Shown here: positions 1 to 7,072 of the stretch, in pieces | Layout of the letters: each line of letters starts with the position of its first letter | Position numbering within the stretch: position 1 is the stretch's first letter | From: Phenylobacterium sp. CCH9-H3 | GTDB taxonomy: Bacteria; Pseudomonadota; Alphaproteobacteria; Caulobacterales; Caulobacteraceae | Direction: 5' to 3' | Length of the DNA stretch: 52,606 nucleotides | NCBI RefSeq assembly: GCF_001557235.1 | Contig: NZ_LSJI01000168.1 | Span: forward strand, 1-52,606 | Translations under genes and position numbers: made by a program | The notes under the pieces: model-generated | What the model was told of the DNA's origin: nothing | Databases searched by the model: none | The model's input: only the letters and a program-made list of their open reading frames with translations

Positions 1-176
1 GGCTACGCCGCCCTCGGCCCGCGGTCCCCCTCCCGCCGCTTCGCGGGGGAGGTGACGACGCGCCAACTGGGCCCCGCCGACATTGCGAACGTTTGCGTGC
101 CGCAGTGACGCTGACGCGACCGATACGGCGTATCAAGGTCATCGCAGTGGAGCGTCACACGGCCGAACGGCCGGCC
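1..176. other. Window edge, no supported gene
   Basis: No reading frame here has a convincing start, ribosome binding site or protein-like composition. A GC-rich imperfect hairpin (CCCTCCCGC against GCGGGGGAGG) lies near positions 28-52. It may be an intergenic palindrome or the tail of a feature outside the window. Confidence 0.3.
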
Positions 177-407
177 CTAATGCGCGTGGCAGTCGGCGAG
201 GCCGCGGTCCGGCTTGGGCACGGGGGCCTCGGCGCCGCCGGAGCCGCCCAGCGGCCGGCGGGAGGTGACGAAGTGGCCGAAATCCGAGGGGGGATTGCGG
301 CTGGTCCACGCCTTGGGCCGCGAAAGCTGAGCCTTCAGGCGCGACAGGAGATCGTCTAGGCTCTCGTCCGAGCCCGTCAGATCCTGGCGGAAACTGCGCT
401 CTTGCAT
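177..407 (-). CDS. Small hypothetical protein (76 aa)
   Basis: A 76-residue frame starts at ATG 405-407 and is divergent from the glutathione S-transferase gene. The N-terminal half is polar and looks helical (ESLDDLLSRLKAQL). The C-terminal half is rich in Pro, Gly and basic residues. A TATAAC-like hexamer lies about 12 bp upstream, but no clear Shine-Dalgarno sequence does. I do not recognise a family. The reason to list it is its protein-like N-terminal half and its position opposite a real gene. It could be a chance open frame in GC-rich DNA. Confidence 0.4.
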   Translation of the reverse strand: MQERSFRQDLTGSDESLDDLLSRLKAQLSRPKAWTSRNPPSDFGHFVTSRRPLGGSGGAEAPVPKPDRGLADCHAH

Positions 408-507
408 GGGCCGGGGTTATACGCCTGTCGGGCGAGTGATTCCACCCCAGGCAGGCGAAGCGGCGGCTAGGCTGCTCACGAATTCGAGAACAGGGAAGGA
501 AACCAAC

Positions 508-1122
508 GTGAAGCTCTACACCTCGATCGGACCGAACCCCCGCGTCGTGAAGATGTTCCTGGCCGAGAAGGGCCTGGACGTGGAGCGGATCGAGGTCGAC
601 CTGCGTAGCGGCGAGAACCGCCGGGAGCCCTACCTGGCCGTCAATCCCGCGGGCCAGACGCCGGCCCTGGTGCTGGAGAGCGGGGCCAAGCTCACCGAGA
701 TCACCGCCATCTGCGAATACCTGGAGGAGATCACCCCGCACCCGCCGCTGATCGGGACCAACGCCGAAGAGCGGGCGCTGACCCGCATGTGGACGCGCCG
801 CGTGGACCTGAAGATCTGCGAGCCCATGACCAACGGCTTCCGCTTTGCCGAGGGGCTGGCGATGTTCGAGAGCCGGATGCGGTGCCTGCCCGAGGCCGCG
901 CCCGGTCTGAAGGCCGTGGCCCAGGACGGGCTCGCCTGGCTGGAGGCGAATTTCCAGGGGCCCTGGATCACCGGGGGCCGGTTCACCCTGGCCGACATCC
1001 TGCTGTTCAGCTTCCTCGACTTCGGAGCCGTCGTCGGCCAGCCGCTGGACCCCAAGTACGCCAAGGTCACCGACTGGTTCGCCCGGGTGAAGGCCCGCCC
1101 CAGCGCCGCCGCCAGCGCCTAG
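508..1122 (+). CDS. Glutathione S-transferase family protein
   Basis: A 204-residue cytosolic GST-like protein. The N-terminal thioredoxin fold begins MKLYTSIGPNPRVVKMFLAEKG and has the cis-proline region NPAGQTPAL near residues 50-58. The C-terminal all-helical domain contains LADILLFSFLDFG. The GTG start at 508 follows a good ribosome binding site (GGGAAGGA, 493-500). An upstream in-frame ATG at 406 would add a tail not typical of the family. GSTs conjugate or reduce electrophiles with glutathione, and the substrate cannot be told from sequence. The gene ends 3 bp from the convergent acyl-CoA synthetase gene. Confidence 0.9.
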   Translation: MKLYTSIGPNPRVVKMFLAEKGLDVERIEVDLRSGENRREPYLAVNPAGQTPALVLESGAKLTEITAICEYLEEITPHPPLIGTNAEERALTRMWTRRVDLKICEPMTNGFRFAEGLAMFESRMRCLPEAAPGLKAVAQDGLAWLEANFQGPWITGGRFTLADILLFSFLDFGAVVGQPLDPKYAKVTDWFARVKARPSAAASA

Positions 1123-1125
1123 CGC

Positions 1126-2685
1126 TTAGCCGACCTTGCGGTCGCGGCCTTCCCAGTAGGGCTTGCGCAGCTCGCGCCGCAGGACCTTGCCGGACGGGTT
1201 GCGGGGCAGGGCGTCGATGAAGTCCACGGACTTGGGCGCCTTGTAGGCCGCGATCCGCTGGCGGGCCCAGGCGATCACCGCCGCCGGATCGGGCCGCTCG
1301 CCCGGCGCGGCGACCACGATGGCCTTCACCGCCTCGCCCCAACGCTCGTCCGGCACGCCGATCACCGCCGCGTCGGCGACGCCGGGACAGCCCAGGATCG
1401 CGTTCTCCACCTCGGCCGGATAGACGTTCTCGCCGCCCGAGACGATCATGTCCTTCACCCGATCATGGACGAAGAAGAAGCCCTTCTCGTCCACGAAGCC
1501 CGCGTCGCCCGTGCGCAGCCAGCCGTCCGGGCGGATGGTCTCGGCGGTGGCCTCCGGGCGGTTCCAGTAGCCGGCCATGATGATCGGCCCGCGGATCTCG
1601 ATCTCGCCGATCTCGCCCGGCCCCAGGGTCCTGCCGGCCTCGTCGGCGATCCGGGTTTCCAGCGTAGCCCAGGGGCGCCCGCACGAGCGCAGAAGCTCGC
1701 CGGTGTGCTCGGACGGCGCCAGGGTCGTGCCGGCGCCGGTGGTCTCGGTCATGCCGTAGAACTGGATGAAGCCGCAGCCGAAGGTCTTGGTGGCGCGGGC
1801 CAGCACCGCCTCCGAGATCGGCGAGGCGCCGTATGAGACGGTCTTCAGGCTGGAATAGTCGGCCTCCTCCACGCCGGGCGTCTGGAGAAGCGCGTTGATC
1901 ATCACCGGCGCCAGGAACACGTGCGCCACCTTCTGCTCGCCGAAGGCCTTCAGCACGGCGGTCGGGGCGAACTCGGCCTGCAGCACGATCCGCCCGCCCG
2001 CGGCGAGGCCCGAGAAGCTGATGTTGGTCCCCGCCACGTGGAACATCGGCATCAGGATCAGCACCGTGTCGTCGGCCGCGTAGGAGAAGCCGTCCACCAG
2101 ATGCCGCAGGGCCAGGAAGGCGGAATAGTTGGCGTTGGACAGCCGCACGCCCTTGGGCAGGCCGGTGGTTCCGGAAGTGTAGAGCTGGAGGACGTCGTCG
2201 CTCGCCTGAGGCGTTTCCAGCCTCGGCGCCGGGGCGGCGTCGCGCAGGGCGGCATAGGCCTCGAAAGCCGGGTGCTCGCCGCCCACGGCGATCACCTTCA
2301 CCGGCCGGCCCGCATGCTCGGCCACGGTGACGGCGCACTCGAAGAATTCCGGCGTCACGAAGAAGACGCTGGCGCTGGAGTCCTTCAGGATGAAGGCGAT
2401 CTCGGGCACGGCGAGGCGCGAGTTGATCGGCGCGAAACAGGCCCGCGCCTTGGCGACGCCGAAGAAGATCTCGTACCAGGCCTCGGACGGCCGCCCCAGC
2501 CAGGCCACGCGGTCGCCAGGCTTCACGCCCGCGGCCTGCAGGAAGCCCCCCACCTGCGACGAGCGCCGGTCCAGTTCGGCGTAGGTGAGGTCGCGGCCCT
2601 CGAAGTGGACGGCCACCTTGTCGCCGCGCTCGCGGCCGTGGACGGCAGGGATGTCGGTCAGCAGCTTGATAGGATCGTCGGTCAT
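1126..2685 (-). CDS. AMP-dependent acyl-CoA synthetase/ligase
   Basis: A 519-residue member of the ANL adenylating superfamily that activates a carboxylic acid as acyl-AMP and then acyl-CoA. The P-loop-like AMP motif SGTTGLPKG is at about residues 171-179. A GWLRTGDAG hinge motif and the C-terminal catalytic lysine in NPSGKVLRR (about K500) are present, so both half-reactions should be intact. Length and motif spacing fit FadD- or feruloyl-CoA-synthetase-like enzymes. The fatty versus aromatic substrate is not resolved. The ATG at 2683-2685 is the natural start. The next gene upstream on the same strand is kynureninase, but an 84-bp gap and unrelated chemistry do not suggest a pathway operon. 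Confidence 0.9.
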   Translation of the reverse strand: MTDDPIKLLTDIPAVHGRERGDKVAVHFEGRDLTYAELDRRSSQVGGFLQAAGVKPGDRVAWLGRPSEAWYEIFFGVAKARACFAPINSRLAVPEIAFILKDSSASVFFVTPEFFECAVTVAEHAGRPVKVIAVGGEHPAFEAYAALRDAAPAPRLETPQASDDVLQLYTSGTTGLPKGVRLSNANYSAFLALRHLVDGFSYAADDTVLILMPMFHVAGTNISFSGLAAGGRIVLQAEFAPTAVLKAFGEQKVAHVFLAPVMINALLQTPGVEEADYSSLKTVSYGASPISEAVLARATKTFGCGFIQFYGMTETTGAGTTLAPSEHTGELLRSCGRPWATLETRIADEAGRTLGPGEIGEIEIRGPIIMAGYWNRPEATAETIRPDGWLRTGDAGFVDEKGFFFVHDRVKDMIVSGGENVYPAEVENAILGCPGVADAAVIGVPDERWGEAVKAIVVAAPGERPDPAAVIAWARQRIAAYKAPKSVDFIDALPRNPSGKVLRRELRKPYWEGRDRKVG

Positions 2686-2769
2686 GCCCGGTCGTTTCGC
2701 TCCCGCAGGCTGTGCCGCCTGTTTCGGATCGATTGCTAGCCGATCCCGGGTCCGTCAACAAACCTGACG

Positions 2770-3996
2770 TCAGGTGACCGCCGCGCGGGTCCGGAACTGC
2801 GGCGCCTCGAACGCCCGGCTCTCCAGCACCTCGCGCAGGATCTCCACCGCATCCCAGACGTCCGCATGGCTGAGGTAGAGGGGCGAGAAGCCGAAGCGGG
2901 CGATGTCGGGATCGCGGAAGTCGCCGACCACGCCGCGGGCGATCAGGGCCTGGACCAGGGCGTAGCCGTCGGGATGCGCGAACGAGACGTGCAGGCCGCG
3001 GGCGTCCATCTCGCGCGGACCGGTCAGGGCGAGGCCATGACCGGCGCAGCGGGTCTCCACGAGATCGATGAAGAGCCGGCAGAGCGACAGGCCCTTGGCC
3101 TCCGCCGCCTTGGGGTCGGCCTCGAGCTGCAGGTCCAGACCGGCCTCCAGCGCCGCCAGGCCAAGGATGGGCGGCGTGCCGCAGAGCATGGTGCGGATGT
3201 CGGCCGCGGGTCGGTAGCGATCCTCGAAGGCGAACGGCGCGGCGTGGCCCATCCAGCCGGACAGCGGCGAGCGGATCGCCGCTTGATGCCGCTCGGCGAC
3301 AAACAGGAACGCCGGGGCGCCCGGGCCGCCATTCAGGTACTTGTAGCCGCAGCCCACGGCCAGGTCCGCGCCGGCGCCGTTGAGGTCGCAGGCGAGCGCC
3401 CCGGCGGTGTGGGCCAGATCCCACAGCATCAGGGCGCCCTTGGCCTGGACCGCCTGCGTGACGGCGGCCATGTCCCAGCGCCGGGCGGTCTTGTAGTGGA
3501 CGTGCGTCAGGACCACGGCGGCGGTGTCGGTGTCCACGGCGGCCAGCACCGCCTCAGGCGGCAGCACCTTCAGCGTCGCCCCGGCCTGCGCGCACAGCCC
3601 TTCCAGCACATAGACGTCGGTGGGGAAGTTGCCCTGTTCGGTGATGATGGTCCGACGGCCCGGCCGCAGCGACAGGGCGCCAGCGGCCAGCTTGAAGAGG
3701 TTGATCGAGGTGGAATCGGCCACCGCCACCTCGGACGGCGCCGCGCCGATGAGGCGGGCCACCTTGGCGCCGAGCCGCTGCGGCGCTTCGATCCAGCCGG
3801 CGGCGTTCCAGCTGGCGATCAGGCCCTGGCCCCACTCCTGGCGCACGGCTCGCTCGACCCGCGCCGCCGCCGCGCGGGGCAGGGGGCCCAGGGAGTTGCC
3901 GTCCAGGTAGATGACGCCGGGGGGCAGATCGAAAGCGTCACGGAATCCGGCCAAAGGGTCTGCGGCGTCCAGGGCTTCGGCGTCTCGGCGGTCCAT
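2770..3996 (-). CDS. kynU: Kynureninase
   Basis: A 408-residue PLP-dependent fold-type I enzyme that cleaves kynurenine or 3-hydroxykynurenine to anthranilate or 3-hydroxyanthranilate plus alanine. Family features include YLDGNSLGPLP near residues 30-40, the ligand region ADSTSINLFKL, WDLAHTAGA, and the PLP-binding lysine in GCGYKYLNGGPG (about K219). The start at 3994-3996 gives the normal family length, though no strong ribosome binding site precedes it. A longer in-frame extension to 4443 would run through the start of the divergent hydrolase gene and is rejected. No tryptophan dioxygenase or kynurenine formamidase gene lies nearby, so it stands alone here. Confidence 0.93.
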   Translation of the reverse strand: MDRRDAEALDAADPLAGFRDAFDLPPGVIYLDGNSLGPLPRAAAARVERAVRQEWGQGLIASWNAAGWIEAPQRLGAKVARLIGAAPSEVAVADSTSINLFKLAAGALSLRPGRRTIITEQGNFPTDVYVLEGLCAQAGATLKVLPPEAVLAAVDTDTAAVVLTHVHYKTARRWDMAAVTQAVQAKGALMLWDLAHTAGALACDLNGAGADLAVGCGYKYLNGGPGAPAFLFVAERHQAAIRSPLSGWMGHAAPFAFEDRYRPAADIRTMLCGTPPILGLAALEAGLDLQLEADPKAAEAKGLSLCRLFIDLVETRCAGHGLALTGPREMDARGLHVSFAHPDGYALVQALIARGVVGDFRDPDIARFGFSPLYLSHADVWDAVEILREVLESRAFEAPQFRTRAAVT

Positions 3997-4114
3997 GCCG
4001 CGGGTTCTAGCCGCCGCGTTGCGAAGCGGAAAGGACGAGGGGGCCAGGGCCATGCTTAGATGCCCACGGACAAGCGGAACGGCGGGCGTGAAGACCCGCG
4101 GAGAGGGAGCTTCC

Positions 4115-5860
4115 ATGAACCATTGGCGCAAGCTTGCGCTCGCCTCGGCGGCGGCGCTCATCGTAGCGGGCGGGGCCGATCCGGCCGCGGCCCAGCGCCG
4201 GCCTCCCGCGGCCGCCCAGGCCCAGAAGCCGGCGCCCTGGCCGGGCCTCCCGCCGGGTGCGTCCGAAGAATACATGACCCTGCGCGACGGGGTGCGGCTG
4301 GCGGCGAACGTCTTCAGGCCGGAGGGCAAGGGGCCCTGGCCGGTGGTGCTGTCGCGCACCCCGTACATCAAGGACGGCCGCATCGACCCGGAGAAAGATC
4401 CCAAGGGCGTCAAGAACCGCGAAAACCTGGCGAAGCAGGCCAAGCGCTACACTGACGCGGGCTACGTCTACGTCCTGCAGGACGTGCGCGGAAAAGGCCG
4501 ATCGCAGGGCTTCTATTCGGCCTTCGAGAACGACATCGAGGACGGCTACGACGCCGTGGAGTGGGCCGCCGCCCAGCCGTGGAGCAACGGCAAGGTCGGG
4601 ATGACGGGCGGTTCGGCCCTTGGCATCACCGCCAACTCCGCCGCCCTGGCCGCCCCGCCGCACCTGAAGGCGGCCTATGTGATCGTCGCGCCGGCCGACC
4701 GGCTCTCGTACAGCTATCCGGGCGGCGTGCTGAAGGAGAAGGACACCATCGGCTGGCTGAGCCAGCAGGGCGTGCCCCAATCGACCCTGGACCAGACCAG
4801 GGGCCGATCGCTGGACGATGTGGGCTGGAACCGCGTCGCGATGACCACGAACCGCAAGTACATCCAGATCCCGATCTACAACGTCGGCGGCTGGTACGAC
4901 ATCTTCAACGGCGGCACGGTCGAGAACTTCGAGTACCTGCAGAACGAGGGGGCCAAGGGCGCTCGCGGTAACCAGAAGCTGCTGATGGGCCCATTCGGGC
5001 ATGGGCAGCTGTCCGGCGACCTCGCCTATCCCGGGTTCGACCGGATGGGGCTGGCGGGCGACCAGGAGATCCGCTGGTTCGACTACTGGCTGAAGGGCCA
5101 GGACAACGGCATCATGGACGAGCCGCCGGTGCAGTACTTCATGATGGCCGGCGCGCGGAAGGACGCCCTTTCGCCGAAGAACCGCATGATCGCCTCGGCC
5201 AACTGGCCGCCCGCCTATCGCGAGGTCCGCTACTATCCCGGCGATGGCGACGCGCTCAGCACCAAGGCGCCGACCTCGGCGGCGCGCAAGCTCAGCTATC
5301 GGTTCGATCCGACCGACCCGGTGAAGACCTACGGCGGCGCCAACCTGACCTTCGAGAGGGGGCCCGATGACCAGCGCCAGGTGGGCCAGCGCCAGGACTA
5401 CCTGCGCTTCCAGACCCCGGTGTTGGACAAGGACGTGGCCATCGCCGGGCCCGTGAAGGTGGAGCTTTACGCCGCCACCGACGGTCCTGACACCGACTTC
5501 GTCGCCAAGCTGGTGGACGTCTATCCCGACGGCTACGAGGCCCTGGTGCTGGATGCGCCGATCCGGACCAAGTTCCGCAACGGCCGTCTGCCGCAGGACA
5601 TCCGCATGATGACGCCGGGCGCGCCGGAGAAGCTCGTCATCGACCTGTGGCCGACGGCGATCACCTTCGAGAAGGGTCACCGGATCGCCCTGCACATCAC
5701 CTCGTCGAACGCGCCTCGGTTCGAGGTCAATCCGAACACGGGCGAGCCGCCGGTCCTCGGCAAGCTGAAGCCGCGCGTCGCGACGAACACGATCTACATG
5801 GACGAGGCGCACCCGACGGCGCTGGTGCTGCCGGTCGTCTATCCGGACGACCTCAAATAG
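4115..5860 (+). CDS. Secreted CocE/NonD family (X-Pro dipeptidyl-peptidase-like) hydrolase
   Basis: A 581-residue alpha/beta hydrolase. The first 26 or so residues look like a Sec signal peptide (basic start, ALASAAALIVAGG core, AAA-Q cleavage zone), so it probably acts in the periplasm. The nucleophile elbow is GGSALG with Ser about 167. A candidate Asp lies in GGWYDIF (about D262) and His in MGPFGHG (about H296), matching the CocE/PepX order. A C-terminal jelly-roll domain (DFVAKLVDVYPDGYE) is typical of this family. These enzymes cleave esters, beta-lactam precursors or N-acyl bonds, and the substrate is unknown. The start follows GAGAGGGA at 4101-4108. The 3' end overlaps the convergent small gene by 8 bp. 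Confidence 0.9.
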   Translation: MNHWRKLALASAAALIVAGGADPAAAQRRPPAAAQAQKPAPWPGLPPGASEEYMTLRDGVRLAANVFRPEGKGPWPVVLSRTPYIKDGRIDPEKDPKGVKNRENLAKQAKRYTDAGYVYVLQDVRGKGRSQGFYSAFENDIEDGYDAVEWAAAQPWSNGKVGMTGGSALGITANSAALAAPPHLKAAYVIVAPADRLSYSYPGGVLKEKDTIGWLSQQGVPQSTLDQTRGRSLDDVGWNRVAMTTNRKYIQIPIYNVGGWYDIFNGGTVENFEYLQNEGAKGARGNQKLLMGPFGHGQLSGDLAYPGFDRMGLAGDQEIRWFDYWLKGQDNGIMDEPPVQYFMMAGARKDALSPKNRMIASANWPPAYREVRYYPGDGDALSTKAPTSAARKLSYRFDPTDPVKTYGGANLTFERGPDDQRQVGQRQDYLRFQTPVLDKDVAIAGPVKVELYAATDGPDTDFVAKLVDVYPDGYEALVLDAPIRTKFRNGRLPQDIRMMTPGAPEKLVIDLWPTAITFEKGHRIALHITSSNAPRFEVNPNTGEPPVLGKLKPRVATNTIYMDEAHPTALVLPVVYPDDLK

Positions 5861-6071
5861 CCGGTTCGCGCGGCTCGCCCGGCTTTCCCGTATCGGAGGC
5901 GCCGGGCTCGTCGTCCTGGCCCTCGCCGTATTCCCGGCCCTCGCGGTCCCAGCCCGAGCCGTAGTCCTCGCGGTCCTCGTCCTGGCGCGAGCCGTAGCGG
6001 TCGCGGTCCCAGGCGTCGCGCTCGCCCTCGCCGTGGCCGCCGGGCGGGTTCCTGGGGTCGTGCGTCACCAT
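5853..6071 (-). CDS. Small highly charged protein, candidate general-stress gene
   Basis: A 72-residue frame starting MVTHDPRNPPGGHGEGERD, dominated by Gly, Asp, Glu and Arg with a repeated D-R/G-Y/E-G pattern. It has no hydrophobic core and should be disordered. I recognise no family. The case for a real gene is an exact EcfG-type promoter (6081-6105) whose -10 element ends about 10 bp before the ATG. That would give an almost leaderless transcript, which agrees with the lack of a Shine-Dalgarno site. It converges on the hydrolase gene with an 8-bp overlap. Its composition resembles small hydrophilic stress proteins, but that is only an analogy. Confidence 0.6.
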   Translation of the reverse strand: MVTHDPRNPPGGHGEGERDAWDRDRYGSRQDEDREDYGSGWDREGREYGEGQDDEPGASDTGKPGEPREPAI

Positions 6072-6080
6072 GAGCCGATC

Positions 6081-6105
6081 AACGGGCGTGCGCCTGCGCC
6101 GTTCC
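6081..6105 (-). promoter_or_regulatory. EcfG-type promoter (GGAAC-N16-CGTT)
   Basis: On the minus strand GGAAC (6101-6105) and CGTT (6081-6084) are separated by exactly 16 bases, which is the consensus for alphaproteobacterial EcfG sigma factors. It points at the small charged gene starting at 6071. The expected start of transcription falls within a few bases of that ATG. Confidence 0.7.
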
Positions 6106-6140
6106 CGCGCTAGTATGGCGTGGGGAACAGGGAACTGATC

Positions 6141-6320
6141 GTGGCAAATCAGGAAGAGGACGTTGCCGCGCTTGCGGCGGCGTTGACGGGGATGTTCCGC
6201 GCGCTGGAAACTCGGCCCTTGCCCGAGCACATCCTGCGGGTGGTGGACCAGTTGGAGGCTTCGGCCGTCGAGGCGGCGCCTAGGCCGATCCGGCGATCGT
6301 CATCGTCTCCAGAGCCATGA
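6141..6320 (+). CDS. NepR-like small protein, candidate anti-sigma factor
   Basis: A 59-residue frame from GTG 6141 with AGGGA 7-8 bp upstream. The core ALTGMFRALETRPLPEHILR followed by VVDQLEAS fits the NepR pattern of two amphipathic helices around a P-x-P turn, written roughly L(R)xxFxxxxxxP(V/L)PxxxLxLxxQL. NepR proteins hold EcfG sigma factors inactive until phospho-PhyR captures them. Unusually, nepR and ecfG genes normally share a strand, whereas here the gene faces ecfG and their 3' ends overlap by 41 bp. The Ser-rich tail lies in the overlap. The NepR assignment rests on motif resemblance and context. It could also be an unrelated small protein. Confidence 0.6.
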   Translation: MANQEEDVAALAAALTGMFRALETRPLPEHILRVVDQLEASAVEAAPRPIRRSSSSPEP

Positions 6321-6819
6321 CGTCGGACGCGTCGTCGGCGTCCATGATCTTCAGCAGCCGCGCCCGCGCCCGGTTCACCCGGCTCTTGATCGTGCCCAGC
6401 GCACAGCCGCAGATCTCGGCCGCCTCCTCGTAGGAGAGGCCGGCGGCGCCCACCAGGATCAGGGCCTCCCGATGCTCGTCGGGAAGCTGCAGCAGCGCCG
6501 TCTGCAGCGCACGCATGGCCACGCTCCAGTCCTGGGTCGGCGGCGAGTGCAGCGTGCTGGCGTATTCGCCCTGCTCGTCGCGCACCTCACGCCGGCGTCG
6601 CAGGACGTTCGTGTAGTAGGTGTTCCGCAGGATCGTGAAGAGCCAGGCGCGCAGGTTCGTGCCTACCTCGAACTTGTCGCGGTTCGACCAGGCCTTGATG
6701 AGGGTGTCCTGCACCAGGTCGTCCGCGTCGGACCCATTGTGGCTCAGCGACCAGGCAAACGCCCGCAACGCGGGAATGAGGCCCACGACCTCGTCACGCC
6801 AGCTCGCGGTGGAGTCCAT
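6280..6819 (-). CDS. ecfG: EcfG-family RNA polymerase sigma factor (general stress response)
   Basis: A 179-residue ECF sigma factor. Region 2 spans LIPALRAFAWSLSHNGSDADDLVQDTLIKAW and the NLRAWLFTILRNTYY segment. Region 4 is LPDEHREALILVGAAGLSYEEAAEICGCALGTIKSRVNRAR. The GAAGLSYEEAAEICGCALGT wording is characteristic of the EcfG/SigT/SigU group, which directs the general stress response in Alphaproteobacteria under NepR and PhyR control. Caulobacter has two such factors, SigT and SigU, and which one this corresponds to cannot be decided here. An exact EcfG promoter lies 66 bp upstream (6885-6909), so it probably activates its own gene. No phyR or sensor kinase gene lies in the window. Confidence 0.93.
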   Translation of the reverse strand: MDSTASWRDEVVGLIPALRAFAWSLSHNGSDADDLVQDTLIKAWSNRDKFEVGTNLRAWLFTILRNTYYTNVLRRRREVRDEQGEYASTLHSPPTQDWSVAMRALQTALLQLPDEHREALILVGAAGLSYEEAAEICGCALGTIKSRVNRARARLLKIMDADDASDVMALETMTIAGSA

Positions 6820-6884
6820 CCCATCCCCTCAAAGTCACGATCCGGCCCCCAACCGGAACAAGCGCCTGCCACCAGCAGGGCTTG

Positions 6885-6909
6885 AACGCCGCCTTCGGGG
6901 GTTCGTTCC
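6885..6909 (-). promoter_or_regulatory. EcfG-type promoter upstream of the ecfG gene
   Basis: GGAAC at 6905-6909 and CGTT at 6885-6888 on the minus strand, 16 bp apart. It lies 66 bp before the sigma-factor ATG and suggests positive autoregulation. Confidence 0.8.
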
Positions 6910-6929
6910 GCTTACGTACGTTGATTTGC

Positions 6930-6954
6930 GGAACCTGTGACGGGCCAATGCGTT
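6930..6954 (+). promoter_or_regulatory. EcfG-type promoter upstream of the EgtB-EgtD gene
   Basis: GGAAC at 6930-6934 and CGTT at 6951-6954 on the plus strand, 16 bp apart, about 118 bp before the ATG at 7073. Its -35 box is only 20 bp from the -35 box of the divergent ecfG promoter, so the two form a compact back-to-back pair. Confidence 0.75.
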
Positions 6955-7072
6955 GGCGGGAAGCGTCCGTTGCAGTTCCTGCATCGGCGTACCCATTGTG
7001 GTGTTCCGGTTTCGTGCCCACATTCCCCGGTGGGAGCCGAGGCGAAGCTTCAAGCCGGACGAGGAAAGTTCC

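Noticed and set aside
6123..6164. Two GGAAC boxes just before the NepR-like gene
   Set aside because: No CGTT or GTT lies 16-17 bp downstream, since the nearest is 25 bp away inside the gene. They are not counted as promoters.
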